A stretch of DNA of 38,313 nucleotides from an uncultured Clostridium sp. (GTDB lineage Bacteria; Bacillota; Clostridia; TANB77; CAG-508), in contig CAMMLJ010000016.1 in NCBI GenBank assembly GCA_946497695.1, forward strand, positions 1 through 38,313. The letters are read 5' to 3'. The position numbers and the translations under genes are program-made. The notes beneath the pieces are model-generated. The model saw nothing but the letters and a program-made list of their open reading frames with translations, was not told the DNA's origin and did no database searches. Below, piece by piece: positions 16,587 to 24,677 of this stretch (position 1 is its first letter; each line of letters starts with the position of its first letter).

Positions 16587-16671
16587 TAATTTTAATGATA
16601 CACCTTTTAAAATTTCTTTTTGACCGAAAATTCTTTTTTAAATTTTCACATCTTAACACAATCTTTTTCAA
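16587..16671 (-). pseudogene. Out-of-frame 5' end of the ABC ATPase gene
   Basis: A TTG at 16671 follows GGGAGGGG and reads KKIVLRCENLKKNF. The family sequence then continues in another frame as FGQKEILKGVSLKLLEGD. Removing one base near 16625-16640, where an A run and a TTTT run lie, restores a normal ABC N-terminus. This is either a point insertion that disables or shortens the protein, or a homopolymer error in the sequence. Confidence 0.7.
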
Positions 16672-16769
16672 GTCTTTCCCCTCCCTATTGTTTTACTGTT
16701 CATATATTAGCACATAAATATTAAGGAAAAAGTATACAATTTATTAAGATTTTATTTAGGAGGATTATT

Positions 16770-17618
16770 TTGAAAATTAAAGTTATACATTTATCTAAAA
16801 TATTACTTTTTTTAACCTTATTAGTCACACTTCTTACTGTTGGTATTTCTATAGTTATTGCAACTTCTGAGGATTATATAGAAGTCCCAATAATTATGTA
16901 TCATAGTATTTTAAAAGATTCTTCAAGGTCTAATAAATATACTGTTACTCCTGCTGTTCTAGAAGAGGATTTAAAATATATTAAGGATAAAGGATATACT
17001 ACAGTTACAATAGCTGATTTAATTTCTTATGTATATAATGATACACCACTACCAGAAAAACCAATAGTACTAACTTTTGATGATGGTCATTATAATAACT
17101 ACGGATATTTATTTCCTTTGTTAGAAAAGTACGATATGAAAGCAGTTATATCGATTGTTGGTTCATATACAGATAAATTTACTGAAACAGATGAAGCAAA
17201 TCTAAATTATTCATATTTAAGATGGAAAGATATTAAAGAATTAATGGATACTGGACGTATAGAATTTCAAAACCATACATATAGCTTACATAGTAATACT
17301 GGAAAAAGAATTGGTACAAAGAAAATAAAAGGTGAAACAGATGAACATTATAAAAATGTATTAGAAGAGGATATTTTAAAACTCCAGCAAGAATTTAAAG
17401 AAAATACTAATTATACTCCACAATGTTTTACATATCCTTTTGGAGGAATAAGTAATGCATCATTAGACATAATAAAAGAATTAGGTTTTAAAGCAAGTTT
17501 ATCTTGTGAACAAGGCATTAATAAATTAACTAAAAATCCTAATTCTTTATATTTATTAAAAAGATATAATAGACCAAGTTATATTAGTACATATAACTTT
17601 TTCCAAAAGATTAATTAA
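16770..17618 (+). CDS. Membrane-anchored polysaccharide deacetylase (NodB family)
   Basis: 282 residues. An N-terminal hydrophobic anchor or uncleaved signal (about 8-31) precedes a NodB domain. The metal and catalytic motifs are present: LTFDDG (about 101-106), NHTYSLH (His169 and His174) and TYPFG (221-225). The enzyme would deacetylate a cell-wall or capsule sugar outside the membrane; PDYIEVPIIMYHS-type openings are common in clostridial members of this group. The start is TTG with an AGGAGG site 8 bases upstream; no nearer ATG fits. The gene runs against its neighbours, and its last 8 bases overlap the end of the convergent DUF362 gene. The substrate is unknown. Confidence 0.88.
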   Translation: MKIKVIHLSKILLFLTLLVTLLTVGISIVIATSEDYIEVPIIMYHSILKDSSRSNKYTVTPAVLEEDLKYIKDKGYTTVTIADLISYVYNDTPLPEKPIVLTFDDGHYNNYGYLFPLLEKYDMKAVISIVGSYTDKFTETDEANLNYSYLRWKDIKELMDTGRIEFQNHTYSLHSNTGKRIGTKKIKGETDEHYKNVLEEDILKLQQEFKENTNYTPQCFTYPFGGISNASLDIIKELGFKASLSCEQGINKLTKNPNSLYLLKRYNRPSYISTYNFFQKIN

Positions 17619-18741
17619 CTTTTATAATTTCATATTGTCTAGTACCTAGTCCAATTTTCTCGGCATGTTCTAGACAAGATTTCCATTCACTCTGTGGTGT
17701 TGTGTTTTTAAAGTGATCATGATAATCTTCAAAATCTTTTGAATGCATGTTTTCATCTAATTTGCTTCCAGGTATAGGTTGCTCAGCATTACATGCATCT
17801 GCACATGCTTGATCTAATGCTACAGGGTCAAAACTTGCAAACATTCCTATATCTGGTAATATTGGAACATCATTTTCTGCATGACAATCGCAATATGGCG
17901 AAATATCTAGAACTAAATTAATATGAAAATTTGGTCTTCCAGCTAATACTGCTTTTGAATATTCTGCCATTTTCTTATTTAATAATTCTTTTGCATGAGA
18001 ATTATTATTATATATTGCATCAAAATTACAAGCACCTAAACATCTACCACAACCAACACATTTGTTATGATCTATATGTGCTTTTCCATTTTCATCAAAT
18101 GAAATTGCACCATGTGCACAGTTTTTAGCACATAAATGGCATTTTTTACAATTTTCTAAATCTACAGATGGTTTACCAGAACGATGTTGTTCCATCTTTC
18201 CAGCTCTACTGCCACATCCCATTCCAATATTTTTTAAAGCTCCACCAAAACCTGCTGCCTCATGTCCTTTAAAATGATTTAAAGAAATAAATATGTCTGC
18301 ATCCATTATAGCTCTTCCAATTTTGGCAGTTTTTACATACTCTCCGCCTTCTACTGGTACTTCTACATCATCGGTTCCTTTTAATCCATCACCTATAATT
18401 ACATGGCATCCTGTAGAAAATGGACTAAATCCATTTTCATATGCAGCTTCAAGGTGATCTAAAGCATTTTTTCTTTGTCCAACATATAAAGTATTACAAT
18501 CAGTTAAAAATGGTTTACCTCCTAATTTTTTAACAACATCAACTACAGTTTTTGCATAATTAGGTCTTAGATATGCCAAATTTCCTGGTTCTCCGAAATG
18601 AATTTTTATTGCAACAAATTTATTTTCAAAATCGATATTTTCAATTCCTGCTTTCTTCATTAATTTCGCTAATTTCTTTTGTAAATTTGTTCCTGGTAAT
18701 GCTCTAAAATCTGTAAAATATACTTTTGCTTTTTCTTCCAT
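17611..18741 (-). CDS. DUF362 domain protein with two 4Fe-4S clusters
   Basis: 376 residues. The DUF362 core (about 5-190) includes FVAIKIHFGEPGN, LTDCNTLY, ISLNHFKGHEAAGFGGALKN and GMGCGSRAGK. A two-[4Fe-4S] ferredoxin insert follows: C198, C201, C204, C208 and C228, C231, C234, C238. A C-terminal part (SFDPVALDQACADAC) completes the family. These cytoplasmic proteins are widespread in anaerobes and presumed to handle electrons, but no reaction is established. The ATG has an AGGAGAAATAAAG site, and the gene follows the 18753-19682 gene by 11 bases, so they are likely cotranscribed. It converges on and overlaps the deacetylase gene. Confidence 0.9.
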   Translation of the reverse strand: MEEKAKVYFTDFRALPGTNLQKKLAKLMKKAGIENIDFENKFVAIKIHFGEPGNLAYLRPNYAKTVVDVVKKLGGKPFLTDCNTLYVGQRKNALDHLEAAYENGFSPFSTGCHVIIGDGLKGTDDVEVPVEGGEYVKTAKIGRAIMDADIFISLNHFKGHEAAGFGGALKNIGMGCGSRAGKMEQHRSGKPSVDLENCKKCHLCAKNCAHGAISFDENGKAHIDHNKCVGCGRCLGACNFDAIYNNNSHAKELLNKKMAEYSKAVLAGRPNFHINLVLDISPYCDCHAENDVPILPDIGMFASFDPVALDQACADACNAEQPIPGSKLDENMHSKDFEDYHDHFKNTTPQSEWKSCLEHAEKIGLGTRQYEIIKVN

Positions 18742-18752
18742 CTTTATTTCTC

Positions 18753-19682
18753 CTAATTATTGAAAGATAATAGTTTCTTAATAAATGCAATTAATTTGTT
18801 TTTATATATTATGGCTAGTGCATTTTTGCTAGTCTTTTTCTTAAGTTGCTTTTCTTTTTTATTTAAGCTTTCTATTATTTTCTGATAGCTTTCTTCATAA
18901 AATTTATCTTCTTCGACTACACCCCTATAATTCTTTAATCCTTCTAATTTTTGTTTTGCACCTAGTATTGCCTCTTCATCAGCTATGTGAATTGGTGTAT
19001 AGTAAAAATAGAATTTCATAATATAATTTTGAATACTAAAATACATTTCTTTTATTTCTTGCTCTATTTTATATAAATCATCTGTTGTTTTGTAATCTAG
19101 TATTAGATAATATAATTTTTTGAAATCACCTGTAAGTCTATCTATATTTCCATTTGAAATTTTGTTTATTAATACATAATAATCGTCTTTATTATTTATA
19201 ACGGTTTCTACAAATTCTTTTCTGCCAACTAAAAAGTCTATTTGCATAATTAGATTAACTAATAACGCATAATCTCCTTCTATTAAAGAAGATAAAAATA
19301 TTCCAAATACATTCATTCTTTCTTTTAATTCTTGAGTTAAAAGTTTAGCTGCAAAATTATTTAAAGACTCTTGGAAACATGTTTGTTCCCTTCCATCTTG
19401 TAAAAAATGTAAATATTCTATAACTAAAACTTCGTTTATCGAATTTGTATGAATTTTATTAGAAAAATATATAACTCCATTTGAATAATAATGAGACATA
19501 TTTCCATCTTCAAATTTTGCAATTTTTATTTGACATTGCTCTAATTTTTTTAATAATTCATCATATTGCTCTTTTAATTCTGTAAATACATTTGAAATTC
19601 TTATAGCGATTTCGTTTGCTATCTTATTTACTTTATATTGCGGTATTTCTTCTATTATTTCTTTTATCTTTTGCTCTTCCAT
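18753..19682 (-). CDS. Hypothetical helical protein
   Basis: 309 residues, mostly predicted helix, no signal peptide; the last 20 residues are mildly hydrophobic (LIAFIKKLLSFNN). An N-terminal coiled-coil-like part (about 25-60) precedes a central EVLVIEYLHFLQDGREQTCFQESLNNF segment. That segment recalls the EYxHFLQ-type helix of some metalloprotease-like proteins but lacks a convincing HExxH. A basic KKEKQLKKKTSK stretch lies near residue 275. I do not recognise the family. It is upstream of, and probably cotranscribed with, the DUF362 gene and downstream of a small membrane protein gene. Confidence 0.6.
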   Translation of the reverse strand: MEEQKIKEIIEEIPQYKVNKIANEIAIRISNVFTELKEQYDELLKKLEQCQIKIAKFEDGNMSHYYSNGVIYFSNKIHTNSINEVLVIEYLHFLQDGREQTCFQESLNNFAAKLLTQELKERMNVFGIFLSSLIEGDYALLVNLIMQIDFLVGRKEFVETVINNKDDYYVLINKISNGNIDRLTGDFKKLYYLILDYKTTDDLYKIEQEIKEMYFSIQNYIMKFYFYYTPIHIADEEAILGAKQKLEGLKNYRGVVEEDKFYEESYQKIIESLNKKEKQLKKKTSKNALAIIYKNKLIAFIKKLLSFNN

Positions 19683-19724
19683 ATTAATTACCCCTATTAT
19701 TTTATAATTTTCTTTTGTTATGAA

Positions 19725-20081
19725 CTAATTTTTATTTATTAGTAATTTTATTATATAGTTTTCTTGTTTTCCAATAATATACAAACCTTCTCTTTTCTTT
19801 ATAAACCAAGATGTTAAATCATTATATTTTTCACCATCTATTATTAAACCATTAAAATCTGAAGGATTTCTCACTCTATATTTTTCATTTTCCAAATCTA
19901 TTACAACTGTTTTTATGACTCCTGCTTCTTCTAACTTTTCTAATTCTTCCATTCTAGCTTTACTATTTTTTGCAATTTTACTATATTGCCATGTTTTTAA
20001 AATATATACGACAGCTCTTAAACTTATAAGAGTAATAGTTGCAAGTATTGCACTTAATATAATTATAGTATCATCACTCAT
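19725..20081 (-). CDS. Small single-pass membrane protein, unknown
   Basis: 118 residues. One hydrophobic segment (about 6-28) is followed by a basic patch and an acidic helix (SKARMEELEKLEEAGVI), then a small beta-rich domain (EKYRVRNPSDFNGLIIDGEKY). It probably has a cytoplasmic C-terminal domain. No family is recognised. The gene is 42 bases upstream of the 18753-19682 gene on the same strand and may head a three-gene unit with the DUF362 gene. Confidence 0.55.
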   Translation of the reverse strand: MSDDTIIILSAILATITLISLRAVVYILKTWQYSKIAKNSKARMEELEKLEEAGVIKTVVIDLENEKYRVRNPSDFNGLIIDGEKYNDLTSWFIKKREGLYIIGKQENYIIKLLINKN

Positions 20082-20136
20082 AATATTTACTTCCTTATTT
20101 TTATATTTACTCGAATTATATCACAATAGAAATAAA

Positions 20137-20167
20137 AAAAACAGATTTATTAAAAAAATCTGTTTTT
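20137..20167 (-). terminator. Terminator of the ABC/VWA/XpaC/TelA operon
   Basis: AAAAACAGATTT (20137-20148) and AAATCTGTTTTT (20156-20167) form a perfect 12-base stem with T runs on both strands, 39 bases past the telA stop. Confidence 0.75.
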
Positions 20168-20205
20168 AAATGTATTTAAATATTTCATGCAGATGTGAGA
20201 TTTAC

Positions 20206-21312
20206 TTATTTTTTTGCTATAGTTAATTTATTTTTTAAATCATTTTCAATATTCACTAATTCGTCCTCAACTTCTTTTCTCTTTGTTCTGCCTTCTTCAC
20301 TTATTTTTATTGTTTCTTCAATAGTTGTAATTAAATCATCATTAACTTTCTTAAGAGTTTCTATTTCAACAATGCCTTTTTCATTCTCTTTTGCAATTTC
20401 TATAGTATTAGTTTTTAACATTTCAGAATTTTTCTTTAATAACTCATTAGTTGTTTCTGTTACTTGCTTTTGTAAATCCAAAGCACCTTTTTGTTTTACA
20501 ATACCTAACGCAAGAGCGATTTGGCTTTTCCATAGTGGAATCGTATTTAAAATTGATGATTGTATTTTATCTACTAAAGCTTTATTTCCAGATTGTAAAA
20601 ATCTTATTTGTGGGGCAGTTTGTATTGCAACAGCTCTAGTTAGTTTTAAATCATGTACTTTTTTCTCAAATCTATCAATAAAGTCATTCATATCTGCAAC
20701 TTTTTGTGCATCTAATGGATCATTTGTTTCTTTTGCCTTTGCTTCTAATTCTACTAAATCTTTTGTTTTTAATTCTTCTATTTTTTTGTTACCAGCTATA
20801 ATGTATAAATCTAAATTATGAATACATTCTGTGTTCTTCTCAAATAGATTGTCAAACATAACAATATCTTTTAGTAATACCATTCTTTCTTTGTCAAGTT
20901 TCTCGGTTATTTCATCTATTTGATTTTCCATTTTTTGATATTTAGCTAAGAATTTTTTTGTTTTATCAACTAATTTACCTATAATAGGAATATTTTCTAA
21001 TGGATCTTCTTTTATTAAACCATTAACATCTGTATCTTTCACTTTTACCATTAAATCTGATAATATATCTCCTACATAACCAGAATCTTTAGCTCTAACA
21101 TCTTCTATCATTTTGTCAGAAAAACTAGCAATATCTGATTGAGCCCCAACGCCATATTGTATAACACCATTGGAATCTCCTGTTTTTACATTGCTCATAA
21201 TTAAAGCTACTTGTTTTTTATCTTCTTCTGATAATTTGTCATAATCATATATTTTTTCCTCTGATAAGCTATTTTTTTGTTCTACTAATTCATTTTTATT
21301 AATTTCTTCCAT
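20206..21312 (-). CDS. telA: TelA family (toxic anion resistance) protein
   Basis: 368 residues, the usual TelA length (about 360-390). Long helices carry DDFIDRFEKKVHDLKLTRAVAIQTAPQIR-like sequence near the centre, then LQSGNKALVDKIQSSILNTIPLWKSQIALAL, the most conserved TelA stretch, and a coiled-coil C-terminus. It is soluble and acidic at the N-terminus. TelA proteins are linked to tellurite, nisin and cell-envelope stress phenotypes, but their mechanism is not known; the Bacillus relative YaaN is encoded with XpaC. Here it ends a six-gene operon and lies 22 bases after the second solute-binding protein gene. XpaC in the same operon supports the call. Confidence 0.9.
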   Translation of the reverse strand: MEEINKNELVEQKNSLSEEKIYDYDKLSEEDKKQVALIMSNVKTGDSNGVIQYGVGAQSDIASFSDKMIEDVRAKDSGYVGDILSDLMVKVKDTDVNGLIKEDPLENIPIIGKLVDKTKKFLAKYQKMENQIDEITEKLDKERMVLLKDIVMFDNLFEKNTECIHNLDLYIIAGNKKIEELKTKDLVELEAKAKETNDPLDAQKVADMNDFIDRFEKKVHDLKLTRAVAIQTAPQIRFLQSGNKALVDKIQSSILNTIPLWKSQIALALGIVKQKGALDLQKQVTETTNELLKKNSEMLKTNTIEIAKENEKGIVEIETLKKVNDDLITTIEETIKISEEGRTKRKEVEDELVNIENDLKNKLTIAKK

Positions 21313-21334
21313 TAATATATCCTCCTATTTTAAT

Positions 21335-22399
21335 TTACTTTATACCGTCCATTATTTTTTGCATTGTATCTGGATTTGGCATCTGAATTACCGCATTTAT
21401 ATTTTCAGGAATTCCATAAAATCCTTCTACATTTGTATTTATTGTTCCATTTACACCTGTTCTAAAACCATGTTTGGTCCAAGCAATCTCTTGAATCTCT
21501 GGATCTTGCATTGCTTCAATAAGTCTTGCTCCTTTTTCATTTAATGCAATTAGTGGATGTGAACTCCAAACTGTTGGCTCTGGATATAAAACTGCCACTT
21601 GGTCTTTTACTGCATTCCAAGCATTAGGATTTTCTATAGCAAATTCTATCATTTGATTTTCGTAACCTGCAATCATTGGTTTAGCACCCATACCAGTTTT
21701 TAAATATTGTTCAAATAAATCACTAGAAGAATGTTCCATATATCCGATTTTACCAAAGAAATCTTTTAATTTAGGTAATATGCTATCTACAGTTGTAGAG
21801 TCAACAACTGTTTGATTATTCATAATATTGGCAACCAGCCCTGCAAACATATTTCCAGAATTAGATTTGTTTGGATCGGTAGATTGTATTGTAATATACC
21901 CATATAAATCGTTTATACCTATATCACTCCATTTTTTTCTTTCAGTAACTAAATTAATTAATTTAGTAGTATCTGCTATATAGTAAGAATTATCTTTTTG
22001 CTCTACTATACCATTTTGAATTAATGATTCTGCTAGTGGTTTCCAAGTATAGATTACAATAGGTGAATTAAACACAATTTCACTTTTATATAATTTATCA
22101 CTTTTAGTCTGATTAAATAGTTCTAATGCAGTTTGGCTTGAAGGGAATAAATAATCTTTATCACTTGAATCTTGTTCTATCATTTCTATTGAACCTGCTT
22201 TTGTATATTCAACTGTTATTCCATACTTATCTTTTAATATTTTTTGAACTTCTTCATCTTCCATTAAACCAGTTTTTTCTCCACCTAGATATCCAGTTAC
22301 AGTAATCTCATCAGGTTTATTTGAATTAATAAATTGAATTGCTATTATTGTTATAATTACAACTAATAATATTATTCCACCAATAATTTTTGATTTCAT
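21335..22399 (-). CDS. Extracytoplasmic solute-binding-type protein without VWA domain
   Basis: 354 residues. An N-terminal signal anchor (about 5-24) has no lipobox cysteine. A two-lobed solute-binding fold follows: SSQTALELF, SPIVIYTWKPLAESL, STDPNKSNSGNMFAGL, and a TVWSSHPLIALNEKGARLIE late segment. The end, QMPNPDTMQKIMDGI, mirrors KMPSADVIQKALNMY of the upstream VWA fusion just before its VWA domain begins. The two are thus probable paralogues, one with and one without VWA. It lies between xpaC and telA genes with gaps of 14 and 22 bases. The ligand is unknown. It is likely anchored in the membrane with the domain outside. Confidence 0.75.
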   Translation of the reverse strand: MKSKIIGGIILLVVIITIIAIQFINSNKPDEITVTGYLGGEKTGLMEDEEVQKILKDKYGITVEYTKAGSIEMIEQDSSDKDYLFPSSQTALELFNQTKSDKLYKSEIVFNSPIVIYTWKPLAESLIQNGIVEQKDNSYYIADTTKLINLVTERKKWSDIGINDLYGYITIQSTDPNKSNSGNMFAGLVANIMNNQTVVDSTTVDSILPKLKDFFGKIGYMEHSSSDLFEQYLKTGMGAKPMIAGYENQMIEFAIENPNAWNAVKDQVAVLYPEPTVWSSHPLIALNEKGARLIEAMQDPEIQEIAWTKHGFRTGVNGTINTNVEGFYGIPENINAVIQMPNPDTMQKIMDGIK

Positions 22400-22413
22400 T
22401 ATTTCACCTCCAT

Positions 22414-23034
22414 TTAAAAGTCTTTCATATTTATACTATTATTTAACAAATCGATTTCTGTATCCAAATCTAAAGCATCATTTTGAAGCATTTTAGAAAA
22501 TTGTTCTTCTAAAGACTTTTCTATTAAAGTTAATGATTTTTCAGTTTTATCCATAACTTCTTCAATTTCTTTTGTATGAACATTTTGAGTAGAAATATCA
22601 TTATATGAATTTATAATTTTTAAAATTGCTTCTAAATAATATGTAAAAAATTTTTTATTCTGTCCAATTTTATTTGGATGCTTTTCTAAGTATTTTAATA
22701 TTTTAGCTATTTGATTCACAATTAATGTGCATTTGGCCTTTATTTCTGGCTTAGTCAATTGATTTCTCAGCTTTGAAATTTTTTCATAATTTTCGTAGCC
22801 ATTATCTAATAAATCCATATATTCTTTTTGCTTATTAGAATCCTTTATTCCAAGTAATACCAATTTATTATTAGGAGCAAATAATAATGAGCTCCCAATA
22901 TAAATTAATAATGCTAATACCCCAGAAATAATAATCTCCATTTTTAGTACTGCAAATAGAACTATAAATATTATTATTCCAAGTAATGTATTTAAAATAT
23001 CAAACCTAATAATATTTTTTCTATATATTAACAT
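22414..23034 (-). CDS. xpaC: XpaC-like membrane protein
   Basis: 206 residues. Two hydrophobic segments (about 12-30 and 33-52) precede a cytoplasmic helical domain. The segment FFTYYLEAILKIINSYNDI and the C-terminal SLEEQFSKMLQNDALDLDTEIDLL match the XpaC family (named for 5-bromo-4-chloroindolyl phosphate hydrolysis in Bacillus), whose real role is unknown. The pairing with TelA repeats the xpaC-yaaN arrangement of Bacillus subtilis, though a solute-binding gene is inserted between them here. It lies 22 bases after the VWA fusion gene. The family call rests mainly on the C-terminal motif and context. Confidence 0.8.
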   Translation of the reverse strand: MLIYRKNIIRFDILNTLLGIIIFIVLFAVLKMEIIISGVLALLIYIGSSLLFAPNNKLVLLGIKDSNKQKEYMDLLDNGYENYEKISKLRNQLTKPEIKAKCTLIVNQIAKILKYLEKHPNKIGQNKKFFTYYLEAILKIINSYNDISTQNVHTKEIEEVMDKTEKSLTLIEKSLEEQFSKMLQNDALDLDTEIDLLNNSINMKDF

Positions 23035-23056
23035 ATTTTAGCCTTCCTTTTTTTAA

Positions 23057-24658
23057 TTAATTATATCCTTTAGCTTCTTTAAATGCTTTTTCTAAATTTT
23101 CTTTTCCCTCAAATACTCTAGCATTAGAAAATTCTGCTAAATCTTGTAATTCATAATCGTCAGAATTACCAAATGTAATTGAGAATATTGGAATATCTAA
23201 TCCAGTTGAATTCCATTTATCTATAACATTTTCTATTGATCCACCATTTGACCTACCATCTGACATTAATATAATTGAAGTTGTATAATCTTCTACATTA
23301 TATCTTGATATTTCATCCATTGCAGTTATAAGTGGCGCATATATATTAGTACCGCCTTGTGGCTCCATATTTTCTATTTCATTCTGTAGATTTTCTAATG
23401 TTTTTGGGTTATTTCCTTCCGCTTTCCATACATCTAATATTGTATTATCAAATGGAATTACTATTGTTACATCCTTAGGACTTGCTTGTAACATGTAATT
23501 AGATGCTTTTTGTTGGTCTAATAACATACTCATCGCACTTCTTAAGCTTTCTACTCCATCACCTGACATACTTCCTGAATAATCTAAGCAATATACTGTA
23601 AGTGATGGTTTTCTAAGTTCTGTTTGGTACATATTTAACGCTTTTTGTATTACATCTGCAGATGGCATTTTCATTACATTCAATACTTTTTGTGTATCTA
23701 TTCCCCAATCCGGATTAAATACATCTTGATTATTGTTTTCAAAATTTATTGCATACGAAGTTCTTCTTCCCAAATTTAATAATTCTGGTTTTATTTCGTC
23801 AGAAGTTAAATATTCTTGAAGTTTTAAAAATGCTTCTTCTTTTTTTGCATCTCCATTATCAATATATCCAAGAGGTGAATCTGCAATACCTAATCCATCT
23901 TTAGGATATATAACATATAATGGTTCTTTTCCCTGTGATACAAGCTCTTTATTTGTATCAATAATTACTGATTCATAATTTACCATTGCATCATAATCAC
24001 TTTGTAAGAATAAATCTTTTAACCAATCAGAACTTCCAGATGAACGATTTACACCTGAAAGAATAGTTGTTAAATCATTTTTAAGATTTTCATTGTCTAA
24101 ACTTTCTGAAGTAATTACTTCTGGATTATTTAAAAGTGCATATATAAAACCTAGATATGCAGTAGCTCCAGAATTTGATTGAGTTGCAGATGTCATCATA
24201 AAGCTTAATTCTTTGGTTTGAATTTTTTGTAAGATATCTTTTGTTGTAACATCTGTTCCAACAAAACCTAAATTTTCTGCAACACTTTTCTTTATTCCAA
24301 ATACTACCGGTGTTGTAGTTATAGATTGTTGATGCTTCACTTTTAACCCAGTATCTCCCATGCTTATCCAAATACTATTTGCAGGAAATACAGCATCATA
24401 TCCTGTCGCTCCATTTTGTAATTCTTGCATAATATCTACTGAGCCTTCATATGTCATATTTATATCTACATTATTTTCTTTTTCAAATTTTTCTAAGAGT
24501 GGTTCTAATATCCTATTTTCTGAACCTGATAAAATTTCTAATGTATCTTTGGTTTTTAATAGTTTTTTTCCACTTGTCAGAAAAAATACAAGAACTATTA
24601 TTGCAATAACAAGTATGGTAGCTATTGCACTGATTCGAGCTTTCTTACTTTTTTCCAT
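23057..24658 (-). CDS. Solute-binding domain fused to VWA domain, membrane anchored
   Basis: 533 residues from the ATG at 24658. A signal anchor (about 10-29) places the rest outside the cell. A solute-binding type II domain (about 38-345) has ILSGSENRILEPLLEKFEKE, GYDAVFPANSIW, SATQSNSGATAYLG and GRRTSYAINF. A VWA domain (about 353-535) has a complete MIDAS: DYSGS (361-365), T439 in GGTNIY and D469 in LMSDGRS (numbered from the upstream TTG). The frame could begin with a TTG at 24664, but a GGAGG lies 7 bases before the ATG at 24658, so that start is preferred. It is third in the six-gene operon. Such fusions may sense an outside ligand and bind a partner through the metal site; this is inference. 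Confidence 0.88.
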   Translation of the reverse strand: MEKSKKARISAIATILVIAIIVLVFFLTSGKKLLKTKDTLEILSGSENRILEPLLEKFEKENNVDINMTYEGSVDIMQELQNGATGYDAVFPANSIWISMGDTGLKVKHQQSITTTPVVFGIKKSVAENLGFVGTDVTTKDILQKIQTKELSFMMTSATQSNSGATAYLGFIYALLNNPEVITSESLDNENLKNDLTTILSGVNRSSGSSDWLKDLFLQSDYDAMVNYESVIIDTNKELVSQGKEPLYVIYPKDGLGIADSPLGYIDNGDAKKEEAFLKLQEYLTSDEIKPELLNLGRRTSYAINFENNNQDVFNPDWGIDTQKVLNVMKMPSADVIQKALNMYQTELRKPSLTVYCLDYSGSMSGDGVESLRSAMSMLLDQQKASNYMLQASPKDVTIVIPFDNTILDVWKAEGNNPKTLENLQNEIENMEPQGGTNIYAPLITAMDEISRYNVEDYTTSIILMSDGRSNGGSIENVIDKWNSTGLDIPIFSITFGNSDDYELQDLAEFSNARVFEGKENLEKAFKEAKGYN

Positions 24659-24677
24659 ATACAATCCTCCTTAAAAT

